In this document: piece by piece, positions 32,086 to 43,220 of the stretch
Layout of the letters: each line of letters opens with the position of its first letter
Position numbering within the stretch: position 1 is the stretch's first letter
Origin: Protea cynaroides
Lineage: Eukaryota > Streptophyta > Magnoliopsida > Proteales > Proteaceae
Length of the DNA stretch: 64,000 bases
Direction of reading: 5' to 3'
NCBI GenBank assembly: GCA_028583415.1
Contig: CM053272.1
Span: forward strand, 76,425,439 to 76,489,438
Position numbers and translations under genes: made by a program
The notes under the pieces: model-generated
The model's database searches: none
What the model was told of the DNA's origin: nothing
What the model saw: only the letters and a program-made list of their open reading frames with translations

Positions 32086-33300
32086 CTAAGTAACCTTAAC
32101 ATAGTAAATGTCGCAGTTGTGAAAACATTGCACCTTCCGGCTAGTGATCTCAAAAGGTACTACTTCGAACGTTAAATATTCAGTCAAATCCGGTGGATCC
32201 GTTGTTAACACGTGTGTTGGATCTCTGATGTACTTTTTCAGTAATGAGATATGAAATACATCATGCACACTTGACATTGACGGTGGTAGTGCTAACTGAT
32301 ATGCTACTTTTCCTCGTCTATCCAGAACTTCATAAGGTCCAATATATCTGGGACACAGCTTTCCCTTCTGTCCAAACCTTTTCAAACCACGCATAGGAGA
32401 TATTTTCAGAAATACCTTATCACCTATGGTGAATTTGAGATCTCTGCGTAGATTATCTGCATATTGCTTCCGACGGTTCTGAATTATTCGGACTCTTTCC
32501 TTAATAATGTCGACTACTCGACAAGTCTCTTCAACAAACTCTGGTCCAACAATACCCCATTCTCCAACTTCATTCCAAAACAAAGGAGTTCAACATTTTC
32601 TACCATACAGTGCTTCATATGGTGACATATGTATAGTCGCTTGATAGCCGTTGTTATAAGCGAATTCTATCAATGGTAATTTCTCATCCCATGATCCTTT
32701 GAAATCAATAACACAAGCTCAAAGCATGTCTTCTAAAATTTGAATAATACGCTCTGACTGTCCATCTGTCTGAGGATGGAATGTAGTACTGAACTTCAAT
32801 GTTGTACCCATAGCCTTCTGTAATCCTTCCCAAAACTTTGAGGTAAAGCGTGGGTCTCTGTCGGACACAATGCTTTCAGGTACACCATGTAATCGGGCAA
32901 TATTATCTACATAAAGCTTAGCTAACCTCTCTGGGGTACTGAGGTCGTATATCTATGAAACGAGTTGTCTTGGTCAAACGATCCACAATCACCCAGACCG
33001 CATCAACTACTCGGGGAGTCAATGGTAACCCGATGACGAAGTCCATAGTGATGCAGTCCCATTTCCATGCTAGTTCTGGCAGTGACTGCAACAATCCTGC
33101 AGGTCTTTTGCCTTTCAGCCTTTACTTGCTGACAATTCAAGCATTGAGACACAAATTTAGCTACATCCGCTTTTATTCCTCTCCACCAATATAGTTTCTT
33201 CAGATCATGATACATCTTTGTACTTCTAGGATGTACCGAATAAGCGGTGGTGTGAGCTTCCTTTATTAGTCTGTGTCTAATATCCAAGTCTTCATTTTCA
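32086..33300 (-). pseudogene. Element C integrase with chromodomain-like tail
   Basis: The frame 32,583-32,086 holds SPMRGLKRFGQKGKLCP, RYIGPYEVLDRRGKVAYQ (GPY/F module) and LPPSMSSVHDVFHISLLKKY, ending in the chromodomain-like IYYVKVT where a stop cuts it. The core region (32,584-33,190) is present but broken; DFVIGLPLTPRVVDAVW and the FHPQTDGQSERIIQ region can be read piecewise. The zinc finger HTTAYSVHPRSTKMYH...CLNC is intact in 33,003-33,578. Confidence 0.8.
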
Positions 33301-34070
33301 GGAACACATACCCTTCCTTTGTATTTTAATACCTTTTCAACGTCCAAGGTGAACTCAGGAGTAGTCCTACCTTTTTCGAGGTCTTCTTGCACCGTTCTCA
33401 GATAAGGGTCTGATTTAATAGCGGCTTTCACTTCATCTAATAGATCAGGTACAATCTTCAATGTAGCAGACATGTTTGAGAATAGATGAATAAATCCTTG
33501 GTCAGTTGATTTATTCGAAATATCAATCACGAATTGCTCTTTACCGTAGTTAAATACTCTCCTTGTGACACACGCCACAGTATTTGCACTAACTTCTTCT
33601 TGGGATTATGTCATAGCTTTCCTGCTTAGTGCGTCAGCAACTACATTAGCTTTTCCTGCATGATACTGGATATCACAATCATAATCCTTCAATAATTCCA
33701 GCCATCTTCTTTGTCTCATATTCAACTCCTTCTGATTAAAAAGATGAGTGAGACTCTTATGATCTGATTTAATCTGAAATTTCTCTCCATACAAATAATG
33801 TCTCCATATCTTAACAGCATGTACTACTACTGCTAATTTCAAGTCATGAGTGGGATAGTTCTACTCATGTGTCTTCAGTTGTCTAGAGGCATATGCAACT
33901 ACTTGTTCTCTTTGCATAAGCACACATCCTAAACCTAACCCAGACGCATCAGTATACAAGGTAAATGGTTGTCTTGGGATCGAAATAGTCAAGATGGGAG
34001 CTGATATCAATCTAGCCTTCAATGTTTGAAAACACTCTTCACATTTATCGATCTAAATAAATTTTTCTCC
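33301..34070 (-). pseudogene. Element C RNase H and linker to integrase
   Basis: The frame 33,842-33,606 has KLAVVVHAVKIWRHYLYGEK, RRWLELLKDYDCDIQYHAGK and VVADALSRKAM (last catalytic Asp). The first Asp region (LYTDASGLGLGCVLMQ) reads from ~33,960 in a piece separated by a stop. The linker 33,578-33,301 includes SDPYLRTVQEDLEKGRT, as in B. Confidence 0.8.
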
Positions 34071-34299
34071 TTTCTTTGTCAGACTGGTGAGAGGTACAGT
34101 GATTCTAGAATAATCTTCCACGAATCGTCGATAGTAACCAGCTAAACCTAAGAAACTTCTAATTTCAACAACATTCTTAGGTGCTTCCCATTTCACAATG
34201 GATTCATTCTTGCTAAGATCCACTTTAATTCCTTCAGTGGATACAACATGGCCTAAGAAAGAGACTTCATTTAGCCAGAACTCACACTTAGTAAATTTT

Positions 34300-34975
34300 A
34301 CGTAAAGCTTCTCTTTTCTTAGTCACTGCAGAGCGGCTCTTAGATTTGTGACATTAGTTTCTTTGTCCTTGGAGTAGACTAGTATGTCGTCAATAAATAC
34401 AATGACTGACGTATCCAACATATCATGGAATACCTAATTCATGAGTTCCATAAAAGTTATGGGTGCATTAGTTAATCCAAAAGACATGACTAAAAATTCA
34501 TAATGTCCATATCTGGTTCTGAATGATGTTTTCGGAATGTCACTTTCCTTAATCTTCAACTGATGGTATCCTGACCGAAGATCAATTTTGGAGAATACTT
34601 TGACACCTTGCAACTGAATGAATAAGTCATCGATTCGAGGCAACAGGTACCAATTCTTGATTGTAAGCTTATTCAATTCTCGATAATCTTTGTATAGTCT
34701 AACGCTACTGTCCTTCTTTTTCACCAACAATACTAGCGCTCCCCATGGTGATATGTTGGGTCTGATATAGCCCTTGTCCAGTAATTTTTATAATTGTACC
34801 TTCAGTTCCTTAAGTTCAATAGGAGCCATTCGATAAGGTGCTTTCGATACTGGTGCGGCTCCGGGTATAAGATCTATAACAAACTCTGTCACTCGGTCGG
34901 GTGGTAGTCCTAGTAGTTCCTCAGGAAATACATCCAAAAATTTACGCACAACTTCAATATCCTTAATTCATGGTG
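34300..34975 (-). pseudogene. Element C reverse transcriptase
   Basis: VKKKDSSVRLYKDYRELNK, FSKIDLRSGYHQLKI, TSFRTRYGHYEFLVMSFGL and NAPITFMELMN lie in 34,730-34,434. After a stop, VIVFIDDILVYSKDKE (34,415-34,368) shows both catalytic Asp residues. Upstream, AAPVSKAPYRMAPIELKEL is readable with stops. Less intact than B's RT. Confidence 0.85.
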
Positions 34976-35470
34976 CTTCCTTGGTGAGGTCGACCACGGA
35001 TCTAGATACCCAATTCCTCCTTTCTCAAGGCATTTTCTAGCCTTCAATGCAGAGAGAATGAGTTTTGTTTATGGTGAAGTTTGGTTCTCGCAAAACTAAA
35101 CTCTACTCCTTCATTGTCTTTAAATGTCAATTTCTTTTCTACACATGATAGGTTTGCAGAGTGTCGAGCTAACCAATCCATTCCCAAGATAATGTCAAAG
35201 TATACCATCTCGAGTTGAATTAAGGTTGCATCCAAAATCTTTTCGCCGATAAGAACTGAACATGATCCATAACCCTTGTCTAGTCCCACTTCTAATCTTA
35301 TAGGTGATCGTACAAGCAGTTTGCAGTCTAAAGGTCTGAGGGGTAGATTTAACTTCTTTCCAAACGACACAGATATAAAAAAAAATGAGTAGCTCCAGAA
35401 TCAAAGAGTACTCTGGCGGGTAAGCCATTAATAGGTACGATACCTATGATTTGATTTAATTTAGTCTACA
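34976..35470 (-). pseudogene. Element C protease
   Basis: The frame 35,370-35,044 gives SFGKKLNLPLRPLDCKLLV and FDIILGMDWLARHSANLSC. The active-site part (ARVLFDSGATHFF region, ~35,430-35,370) is in another frame after a small indel in an A-rich run. It differs from B, where the triad reads D-L-G. Confidence 0.75.
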
Positions 35471-35501
35471 TGCTCACACTAGGTAGTACAAAATGAAAGG
35501 T

Positions 35502-36802
35502 TCAGGTCATACCTGTGACCATATCAGGCGATGCGGCAGCATCCTCAGATGTAACTACATAAATGTTTCCTTGTTGTAGCTTCTTCCTTGGCTTAGGACA
35601 CTCCCTTGAATAATGTCCTACTTGATCGCAATCAAAGCATTTGACTCTAGCATTACTTTGCTTCTGTTGAGGATGAGCTGTCGGAGTAATCATGGCTGGA
35701 GCATTGAAGCCTTGAGTACGGAAGGGTTTGAATGTCTTTGAGTTCCCTCCATTGTATGAATTTCCATTAGGCCTTTTAACCTCTGTTCTGAGCAAAATAA
35801 CTTTCCCTCTGGCTCAATTCCAGTACTCGAGCAATCTGTACAGCTTCATTATAAATTTTCTTTTTCAGTCCCAATACATGCTCACGGATGCTTTCCCTAA
35901 GCCCCATGATGAACCTTCGGGTTTTGGTATTTTCCTCCTGCATGCTAGAGGGAGCAAAGAAAAATAGTTCTTCATAACACTGTTGATATGCATCTATAGT
36001 CATCTGTCCCTGATACAGACGCAGAAACTCCTTTTCCATTTGATCTCTGAAACTCCTTGGAAAATACTTCTCGAAGAAAGCTTCTTTATAGATAGCCCAG
36101 GTCAGTTAGGCGTGCTTTGTTAACAGATAACTTCTAGTTGATTTCCACCAATGGTGTGCATCACCTTTCAGCATAAAAGTGGCACATAATACCTTCTCTT
36201 CTTCATTTATAGTCATCATCATAAAGTTTCTTTCCATCTCATCAATCCAATGAGCTGGCCATAACAGATCTGATGGCTTGCTTGTAAATTCCTTCAGCTT
36301 TAACTTCAGGAAACCTCAATCAGTCTGGAGTGATCAAGCTGATACTGTACATATACTCCATACATAGGTGGCTGGCACTAATAATTTCCTGGGTTATACC
36401 CGCCTTGTGATGCTTCAGGGTTTTGCACTTGGCCTTGTACTGCTGGTGTTTACGGTACTTGGGGTACGGTGTTGTTACCACCAGGTGCAGTACTAGCTTG
36501 TCCTGTAGCTAGAGGTGTCGAGTTTGCAGCTGGGAAAGCCATTTCCATAGCAGCTTGCATGTTGGCTTGTACTTGCTGTATTTGTTACAATTATTGTGCT
36601 AAATTCATCGCCACAATAGCCAAATCTATAGGTGGTGCAGGTAGGTTAGTTGGGTTGGCTTGGGTGTGTACATTCTAAGGTGCAGCATTTTGAGTTCCAA
36701 TATTCCCTTCCGGTCCTTGTTGACCTTCATTATCATTAGTCTCCGTAGGTGGTGGAGATGGGTTTGCATTTGTCTCCTTCTACTTACTCTGCGTCCAGCC
36801 AT
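35502..36802 (-). pseudogene. Element C gag
   Basis: Starts at ATG 36,800-36,802 (MAGRRVSRRRQMQ). The frame 36,039-35,776 (EFLRLYQGQMTIDAYQQCYE, EHVLGLKKKIYNEAVQIARV) and 35,795-35,502 (RPNGNSYNGGNSKTFKPF and the knuckle CFDCDQVGHYSREC) match B. The frame runs on past the knuckle into PKPRKKLQQGNIYVVTSED, which supports one continuous Gag-Pol. The N-terminal half has stops. Confidence 0.82.
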
Positions 36803-36949
36803 TTAAATTCTTGGTTGAATGGTACTTGAAAAGGCTGTACATATGAGACAAGATATGATGGTAGTATTAGGTTAGTCTCACAATGGAAAGCTAGAGAAAA
36901 ACAAAATCAATAGGTAAAAGTTCAATCAGAATCAAATTGCAGACAATAG

Positions 36950-37694
36950 TAGGTCATACGGTCGATGGCCTATGGTAGCATGTTGTGCGACCTTAGGTGC
37001 GACCATCACATCCCTAGCAACTTACTGAGACCCTATGGTAGATCATACGGTCGATGCTACGGTCGATGGTTTTGGTCAAATTGTACGACCATAAGATCCA
37101 AAATCAGTTTTAAAAACCTATTTTCGAGAGTTTGCCTCTCATTTCTTCTTCTTCCTCCTACGGTCTCTACTCAACCCGCCTCTAGTGGGTTGCTACAGTG
37201 TCGACCATACATACTTGGTGATTTTTACTTCGATCTACGACCTACATTCGATTCCACAAGGTATGTTCTCTACTCTCTTTCATTTTTAAGCTTTCATACC
37301 TAGGGTTTTTTCCAGTAGGGTTTTCTTCGAATTAATATTTTTCTAACCGTAAAATTTTGATTTTTATTAGGGGCTTTTGCTATTGGCCACCCAATGGATG
37401 AAAGCCCTCATGAAAATTTGAGTTTCATCGGTTAGTTTGGTAAAAATTTCAAAATTTCCATTTTTGACCTAAAATTTGGGGTTTTTTGTCAATTGTCAAA
37501 AAATTTCAAATTCGACCTTCCTAGTTAAATTTTTTTATTGAATATGCATTTCAGGATGGTTTGGGACCTACGTAAGTCCTCCTGCCCAATGTTTGGGTGA
37601 AAAGTGAGGTTTTTTCTCATTTTACGTCGTTATGCTATAAAATTTTTCCAAATTTTCTAACTTGTTTTTCTTATTTTCTTTTCCTACAGCTATC
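36950..37694 (+). promoter_or_regulatory. Element C antisense-gene leader with complete 5'-UTR intron
   Basis: Dyads GGTCGATG / GCGACC (36,955-37,090), in the ACGGTCGA form seen in C's own LTRs, lie just upstream of the presumed transcription start. The leader is homologous to that of B. The donor is CCACAAG|GTATGT (GT at 37,261-37,262). A CTAAC branch-site word at ~37,658 and a T/C tract lead to the acceptor TTTCCTACAG (AG at 37,688-37,689), giving a 429-nt intron, 5 bases before the ATG at 37,695. A block at 37,361-37,440 is conserved with B and contains a hairpin (GGGGCTTT with AAAGCCC). Confidence 0.55.
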
Positions 37695-38978
37695 ATGGTT
37701 CGCACCAATCTTCCTCGAGTTCATGACCCACTTCGCTTCAGGTCTGTGGAAGCAGAAGTGCGATACCCTTGGTTTGACCAAAAAAGGTTGAAGGGGGTAG
37801 ATGTATGAACTTAGCCCACTTGACCCTATTTGATGTGGAGAGGGCATTTGGTGATATGGGCTGGCTTCCAGTGATCCAATATGAAGCTTACACTCGCCCG
37901 GACCTGGTTAAGCAATTCTACTGTTACCTTCAGGTAGAGGGTGACCTAGATGTAGAGAGGGGCAGAGAGCTTCGGATCACCAGCTGGGTGAAAGGGGTTC
38001 CGATTTCTTTCAACTGTCAAGAGTTGACTGATCTCCTAGGTATCTCTAATGATGGGCAGTTGGTTTACTGTGCACCCAGAGAGCCACAGTTTCTTTCCAC
38101 ACAGACGCGTGCAGAGATCGATAGTCAGATTCTTTGGGATGACCGCTAGGAGGTAAAGCAGTCAACCTACGTCCAGAGCCACGTGACTACTGCAAGATTA
38201 TCAGATTCCCTAGGGCGGACATTATGAGATGATCTCTCAGCTGACTCAGTTCCTGCTGTACTGTATCTGTACTAGGCATTATGTCTGCCTCCCGTATATT
38301 ATTCTATGAACCATGCACCGAGCTACATTGCCTGACTTAAGAGGCAACTTGCCCTATGGGGGGCTGATCTCCCCCTTGCTTGCTCATCTACAGGTGAACC
38401 TAATAGATGAGAGGATCATTGAGGACACCTTCTCAGCTGACCTTGATTGGGAGGCTATCAGCAGGATGGGCATGCGAGAGATACAGGTCAGTGATGATGA
38501 GATGAATGCTATGAGACGTTCTCTCACTCGGATAGCAGCAGCAGATGTAGAGGCGACATCAGCAGTAGCAGCAGAGGTAGCAACAGCAGCAGCAGAGGTA
38601 GCAGCAGAGGCACACGAAGGTGGTGATGAGGAGGATGATGATCGGATGTACATGGATGTGGATGCCATCCCTCCTCTATCACCACAGCATTCTACTAGAG
38701 ATGGCCCTTCTAGGGCTTCTCATTTAGCTGGCCCTTCATGCCCACCACCAGATGATATGATGGGGCTATTACGTGAGATTAGAGAGGCTCAACGCATGAC
38801 TGATTGGAGAGTAAGAGAGCATCTTGATAGCCAGCGCTCTACAGACCAACGGGTAGCGGATCTGGCCGCTAGTCTCCGAGTGACTCAGACTCAGGTAGCG
38901 TGGCTCTCGAGAGTATATGCTGAGGACTATGATAGAGATCATGAGGCTCCTCCTCCTCCAGCACCTCCGGCTCCATGA
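37695..38978 (+). pseudogene. Element C antisense ORF
   Basis: MVRTNLPRVHDPLRFRS starts at the ATG after the intron acceptor; a frameshift near 37,803 leads into LTLFDVERAFGDMGWLPVIQ, QFYCYLQVEG, ELRITSWVKGVPISFNCQEL, LLGISNDGQLVYCAPREPQ. A stop at 38,147 (TGG to TAG compared with B) and small indels follow; the 221-codon frame 38,313-38,978 restores GNLPYGGLISPLLAHLQVNL, an Ala/Glu-rich acidic stretch, DDMMGLLREIREAQRM and PPPPAPPAP at the end. It corresponds along its length to B's antisense ORF. Differences lie mostly in the low-complexity middle. Unknown function. Confidence 0.75.
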
Positions 38979-39243
38979 TTGCTATTTTTACCTTTTTTTT
39001 CCTTTATACTACAGAGTAACTATCCAAATTGTGGACTGTACTCTGAATTTGATGTACATTTGTCTTATTCCATATATATATCAAATTAGTTTTTCCTTTA
39101 CGTATATGCATTATTCTCTTTCTTAGTTTATGTCTCATACAACACAAGTGCTTATGGTGTGTTCTTATTATAGCTTTTAAATTTATCCTAACTCAGTTCA
39201 TGACTCATGTGGAAGTAGTTAGGTCAATGGGTAGAACCTGAGT

Positions 39244-39255
39244 ACTCTGATACCA
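39244..39255 (-). other. Element C primer-binding site, tRNA-Met
   Basis: The plus strand reads actctgatacca, the complement of TGGTATCAGAG plus one mismatch, 3 bases from the LTR edge. Confidence 0.85.
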
Positions 39256-39258
39256 AGT

Positions 39259-41615
39259 TGTCACACCTTAATTCTGGTCTAACCAAAATAGTGTGAAGAA
39301 CCACCAAAAAACCAACGGTTCACCCAGGATCTCGCATAGGTCGTACCCACCATATCAAACCACACACACATTCCTCATTAATAATCAGAGGTAATAAACA
39401 AATAAACAGAAGTCTTACAAATAATGAACTGAGAGTCTAATAGTGATAAATAAATATTTAATCCAATTATCTCAAAACTATAGGACATAAAAATAAATAA
39501 TCAAACTACATATCCGATGTTCAAACTATAACTAAACCTAAGCAAAAACACATTGGTTGCACTCGCATGATGAATCATGCGCATCTTCTTCAGCTTCTAT
39601 GTCCATCACAGCAACGTGTCCATATGTCGACGCATTCATATAATCTTCAACGGGAGGACATGCATCATCAACTAAAAATATTTGACATCGAAAGGTTGAG
39701 CACACATCATGACTCAGTGAGCAAACAAAACAATGCAACAAACATATGCATGTATTCAATTCACAACTTTGGTCTGGTATATAAGTTGGCAATGTGCTAT
39801 AGAAAGGTTTGGTTGCCGCCGCACCTCTATACACGAGTGTGTGAATCCGCCCAATGGATCAAACACCATTGCCGTCCCATATGCACCCATCATGGAATAG
39901 AGATAGAGCTAAAGTGTCTGGATCAAACACCGCATAACACTTCCCCTGATGCCCTACCCATACCAACACGTAAGCCCCTATTGGCGAGGGCTTGTAAACT
40001 GGGCTCGCAACTAACCAATCCTATGCCAAACAGCCAAACAGTGTATCCAAGGCCTCACACCAGTATCCCTCAATACATCCATAGAGATAGAGCTAAGGCC
40101 CCTCGACAGAGTCAGAGACCACACGGTCCGAGACCACCTCCCCTGATGCCCTACGACATAATAGTTCTACAAAGGTAATGGCGATACGACGATGTTAGTG
40201 GGCAAGACTTGAGTAGAGATAGAGTTAGAGTCTGGTGACGAGGTCGAGGACCACCATGTCACATCCTCCCCTTGATGCTCGACTCAAATCCAACACACCA
40301 ACCACACACATACATTCATATGCCTATTCCTAGCATCATCATCATCATCATGTTATAAATAAACAGAATTAAATATGCATGAACAGTAATAGCAGGAATA
40401 TTGGATGACATGTAAGATGCACATTACAAGCATACAAGCATAGAATCAATCCTGGCATTGGACTCAACAAAAATAAATAGTTTGTTATTATCCAATTAGT
40501 TTAGGTCTTATTCCCATACCTGTTAGCAATTCTCGATGTCCTTCTAAGCCTTGGAATTCTCTTTCAATTGATTTAACAACCTAAAAGTTATATGAATTTA
40601 AGTTAGGGTTCATATATAACATGTTACAGTAGTCGAAAATCGAAACAGAGCACTGATAGGTGCTTGATTGGTCCTATGGTCTCTTGTCGTATTGACCTTA
40701 CTGTCTACGGTCGATACCCTATGGTTGCATATGGTGCGACCGTAGCTGCGACCATATGATTTCTGAAATCTTTCCGAATGCCTATGGTTGATCCTCTGGT
40801 CATACTGGTCATACTATGGTCGATCATAGCTGCGACCTTAAGATTTCTAGTCACAATCTACCTGAAATTCGAGTTCCTCCTGGGTCAATTCTTTTATTCT
40901 TCAATGAGGTTTATCCTAAGGTCTTCCTATGGCCATCAGTAGTAATTTCTTATCAACCCTAATCATCAAATTCACTCATCATGGTTCTCCTTGGGATTTT
41001 CTCAAGGAAATCACATGGATCATAATAGGTTGATATGGTCTATCCTCCATAAAAGTCTATTCCTTAGAGTTTACATCTCCAGAGATTCATTTCATACATT
41101 TGCCTGTGATAGAGAGTCAATCCCTTCTCAGCAAACTCTTCTCCTTAACTTTTTCTTCTTCTCCTTCTCTTCCTTCTCTTCCTTCTCTTTCTCTAGGGTT
41201 TACTAATGTTCTAAAAGAGCGAAAAAGGGCTGAGGGACGTCCTTTATATAAAGTAAAACTCTCCATATAGAGTCCTCTTTTAATTAGGAAAGCAATCCTT
41301 GAGTTTAGGAAAGTTTCCAAAACTCAAAGTCTGATCTGGGTTTCTCACAGTCGATCATACGGTCACATAAACCGTCGACCGTAAGGTCAAATTCATCGAT
41401 TGAGGGATTCTGGATTTGAAATTTTTAGTTCCCTTCCTTATGGTCGACCATACCTACCCAGGCATGCGACCTTATGTATGTTTTTAGTGTTTTTAACTCG
41501 ATTCTCATACCTGGTTTATGATCTATCTTCACACGCTCGGTCCACTTGGTCCAGGAATGATGGGAAGACCGGGCACGATACGGTTATACCAAGTTAGTGG
41601 AGTGCGGGTCTTACA
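39259..41615 (-). repeat. Element C 5' LTR
   Basis: Same edges as the other LTR (TGTCACACC left, GGTCTTACA right). TATA box on the minus strand at 41,243-41,252. Dyads at 40,690-40,850 and 41,345-41,480. Confidence 0.92.
39538..39834 (-). CDS. LTR-borne small ORF, 98 codons (element C 5' LTR)
   Basis: MYRGAAATKPFYSTLPTY, CICLLHCFVCSLSHDVC, IFLVDDACPPVEDYMNASTY, EAEEDAHDSSCECNQCVFA. Intact, with substitutions relative to the copy in the other LTR. Numerous upstream ATGs would precede it in the genomic RNA leader. Confidence 0.45.
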   Translation of the reverse strand: MYRGAAATKPFYSTLPTYIPDQSCELNTCICLLHCFVCSLSHDVCSTFRCQIFLVDDACPPVEDYMNASTYGHVAVMDIEAEEDAHDSSCECNQCVFA

Positions 41616-41620
41616 GGATA

Positions 41621-41952
41621 TGATGCTTGGACAGAGAAGCGACGCGTGGACGGTCACAATGGATGAGAAATATAGGGATTGACGTTGATAGATCGAAGTG
41701 ATGGCTCGATCAAATCATAAATGTTTCCGGGCACATTCAATCAGGGCTCACTCAGACCATTACGAAATGTTACAAGCGCTGCACAAGGAAAATGAGCATT
41801 TAAGTCTTGGAAAAGTGGAAGAAAATGTGGCTCATAACTACTATAATGACAGGGAATCTGCATAGATACCTCCGCGTGTGGAGGAAGGAAATTATTTTCC
41901 CCATAAATGTGCCTCCTCCTGTCGAAACGGCATGGAGGAGGCAAAGGCATTC
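41621..41952 (+). other. Element A internal sequence before its 3' LTR
   Basis: Direct continuation of 29,606 once element C and its duplication are removed. No gene. The end is purine-rich (CATGGAGGAGGCAAAGGCA) and could be the polypurine tract. Confidence 0.4.
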
Positions 41953-42170
41953 TGTTGGGGGAAAATAGTCATGGATTTAAATCCGGCCGTGGATGGAGAT
42001 TCTGAGATAGTCCTTGAAAAATGGGGCACGTGTCACGAATCCAAAGTATAAAGCATGTGGATAAGAGATGTTCAAGAGATGAACTCATGTTCGACCCCCC
42101 CAGGCAATCAGACTATGATTGGATAGACTAATGGAGGTAGTTGGGCATTCAATGGTCTGCCATTAATGCT

Positions 42171-42221
42171 CATAAATGCCAAGTAGGCCATAAATGCCAA
42201 GTAGGCCATAAATGCCAAGTA
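42171..42221. repeat. 18-bp tandem repeat, three copies
   Basis: cataaatgccaagtaggc twice and a partial third copy, head to tail without differences. Confidence 0.9.
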
Positions 42222-43120
42222 AACGGATTTGACTGGCCAAGTTACCATATCGAAGACCGAATCAGCAAAAAACACGTATGACACTCGGTAAAAGTGTTGG
42301 AACCTTGGCCAGTATTGAGCAGATATTAGCAGTTCATGGGCAGTTCCAAGTGTATTGTCATTGTTGGCAACCATGGCAGTGCGTATGCACAGAGCAGGGG
42401 CAATCTTAATAGTAATATAGACCAATACACAATGGCCAGTGTTTGTGGCATTTTTCCAGCTCTTCAGAATACAGAAAGCTTCTGAAGAGGAGAGAGAAAG
42501 AAGAGAGAGAAATAGGAGAGAGAAAGTGGGCCATTTGGGACCCACATGTTATGGCTTACCACCTTGGCACCAGCCCAGGCCAACATGGCCGAGGCCGGTG
42601 GCACCAGGCTGACAGCAAGGCAGCATGGCCTGCCAGCCACCAGCCAGCCTCAAGTGCCGCACGCAACAGCATGCTGCCCGCGCGCACACAAGGTGGCTCG
42701 AGAAAGCACCATTGCAAGCCCCCACTACTTGTTCGACATTTTGCCTCAGTGGACAGGGTCCTCAAGACCCTACTGGAATCTGAAACCCTGAATCAGTTAA
42801 CAAACGGTTACAGAGGCCATTCGACCAAAAGGTAAGGGTTTTCTGGTCTTCTCGTAAGAAGAATGATTCAAAATCCAAGGAAAAAAGGGAGCCATTAAGT
42901 CCAGATCCGGATCCTACGGCCTTCGAAAGAGCGGGTTGTGGTGTAGCGTACAGATCGCATCAAGATCCATGTGCAAGCTTCCTGATTGGTGGGTTGCAAG
43001 TTAATTCACTGAGATGAGATGCATGAGGAGCGCACCTTGATTTAGTGTAATATGAGGAGAGAGTCAGCCACCCACAAGCAGCATGTTGTAGGCCCGCTTG
43101 TCGCTTGTACACAAAGGACC

Positions 43121-43220
43121 CGTGCTCGCGCAAGGCCATGCCACAAGCATGCTCGTAGGCTCGCAGAATCCATGCTCGTGCAAGGCCATGCCGCAAGCAT
43201 GCCCTCAAGCTCGCAAGCCC
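43121..43220. repeat. 50-bp tandem duplication
   Basis: Two adjacent GC-rich units built around GCAAGGCCATGCC and GCAAGCATGC, ~80% alike. It produces apparent Ala/Arg/Cys-rich ORFs on both strands that are artefacts. Confidence 0.75.

Larger units (their letters stand above)
29612..41615 (-). mobile_element. Element C: full-length Tekay/Del-type retrotransposon, minus strand
   Basis: A 12.0 kb element flanked by a perfect GGATA duplication. In its own direction (right to left): 5' LTR 41,615-39,259, primer site, antisense ORF (on the plus strand), gag, protease, RT, RNase H, integrase with chromodomain-like tail, polypurine tract, 3' LTR 31,958-29,612. It is the same family as B, with clear divergence in LTR and antisense ORF, and belongs to a different LTR subfamily that also includes solo LTR F. 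Pol frames are more broken than in B, so it is non-autonomous. It sits in the 3' part of element A. Confidence 0.92.

Noticed and set aside
42443..42835. 130-codon plus-strand ORF with Ala/His-rich sequence
   Set aside because: Low-complexity GC-rich LTR sequence; no domain, and competing frames of similar length on both strands.
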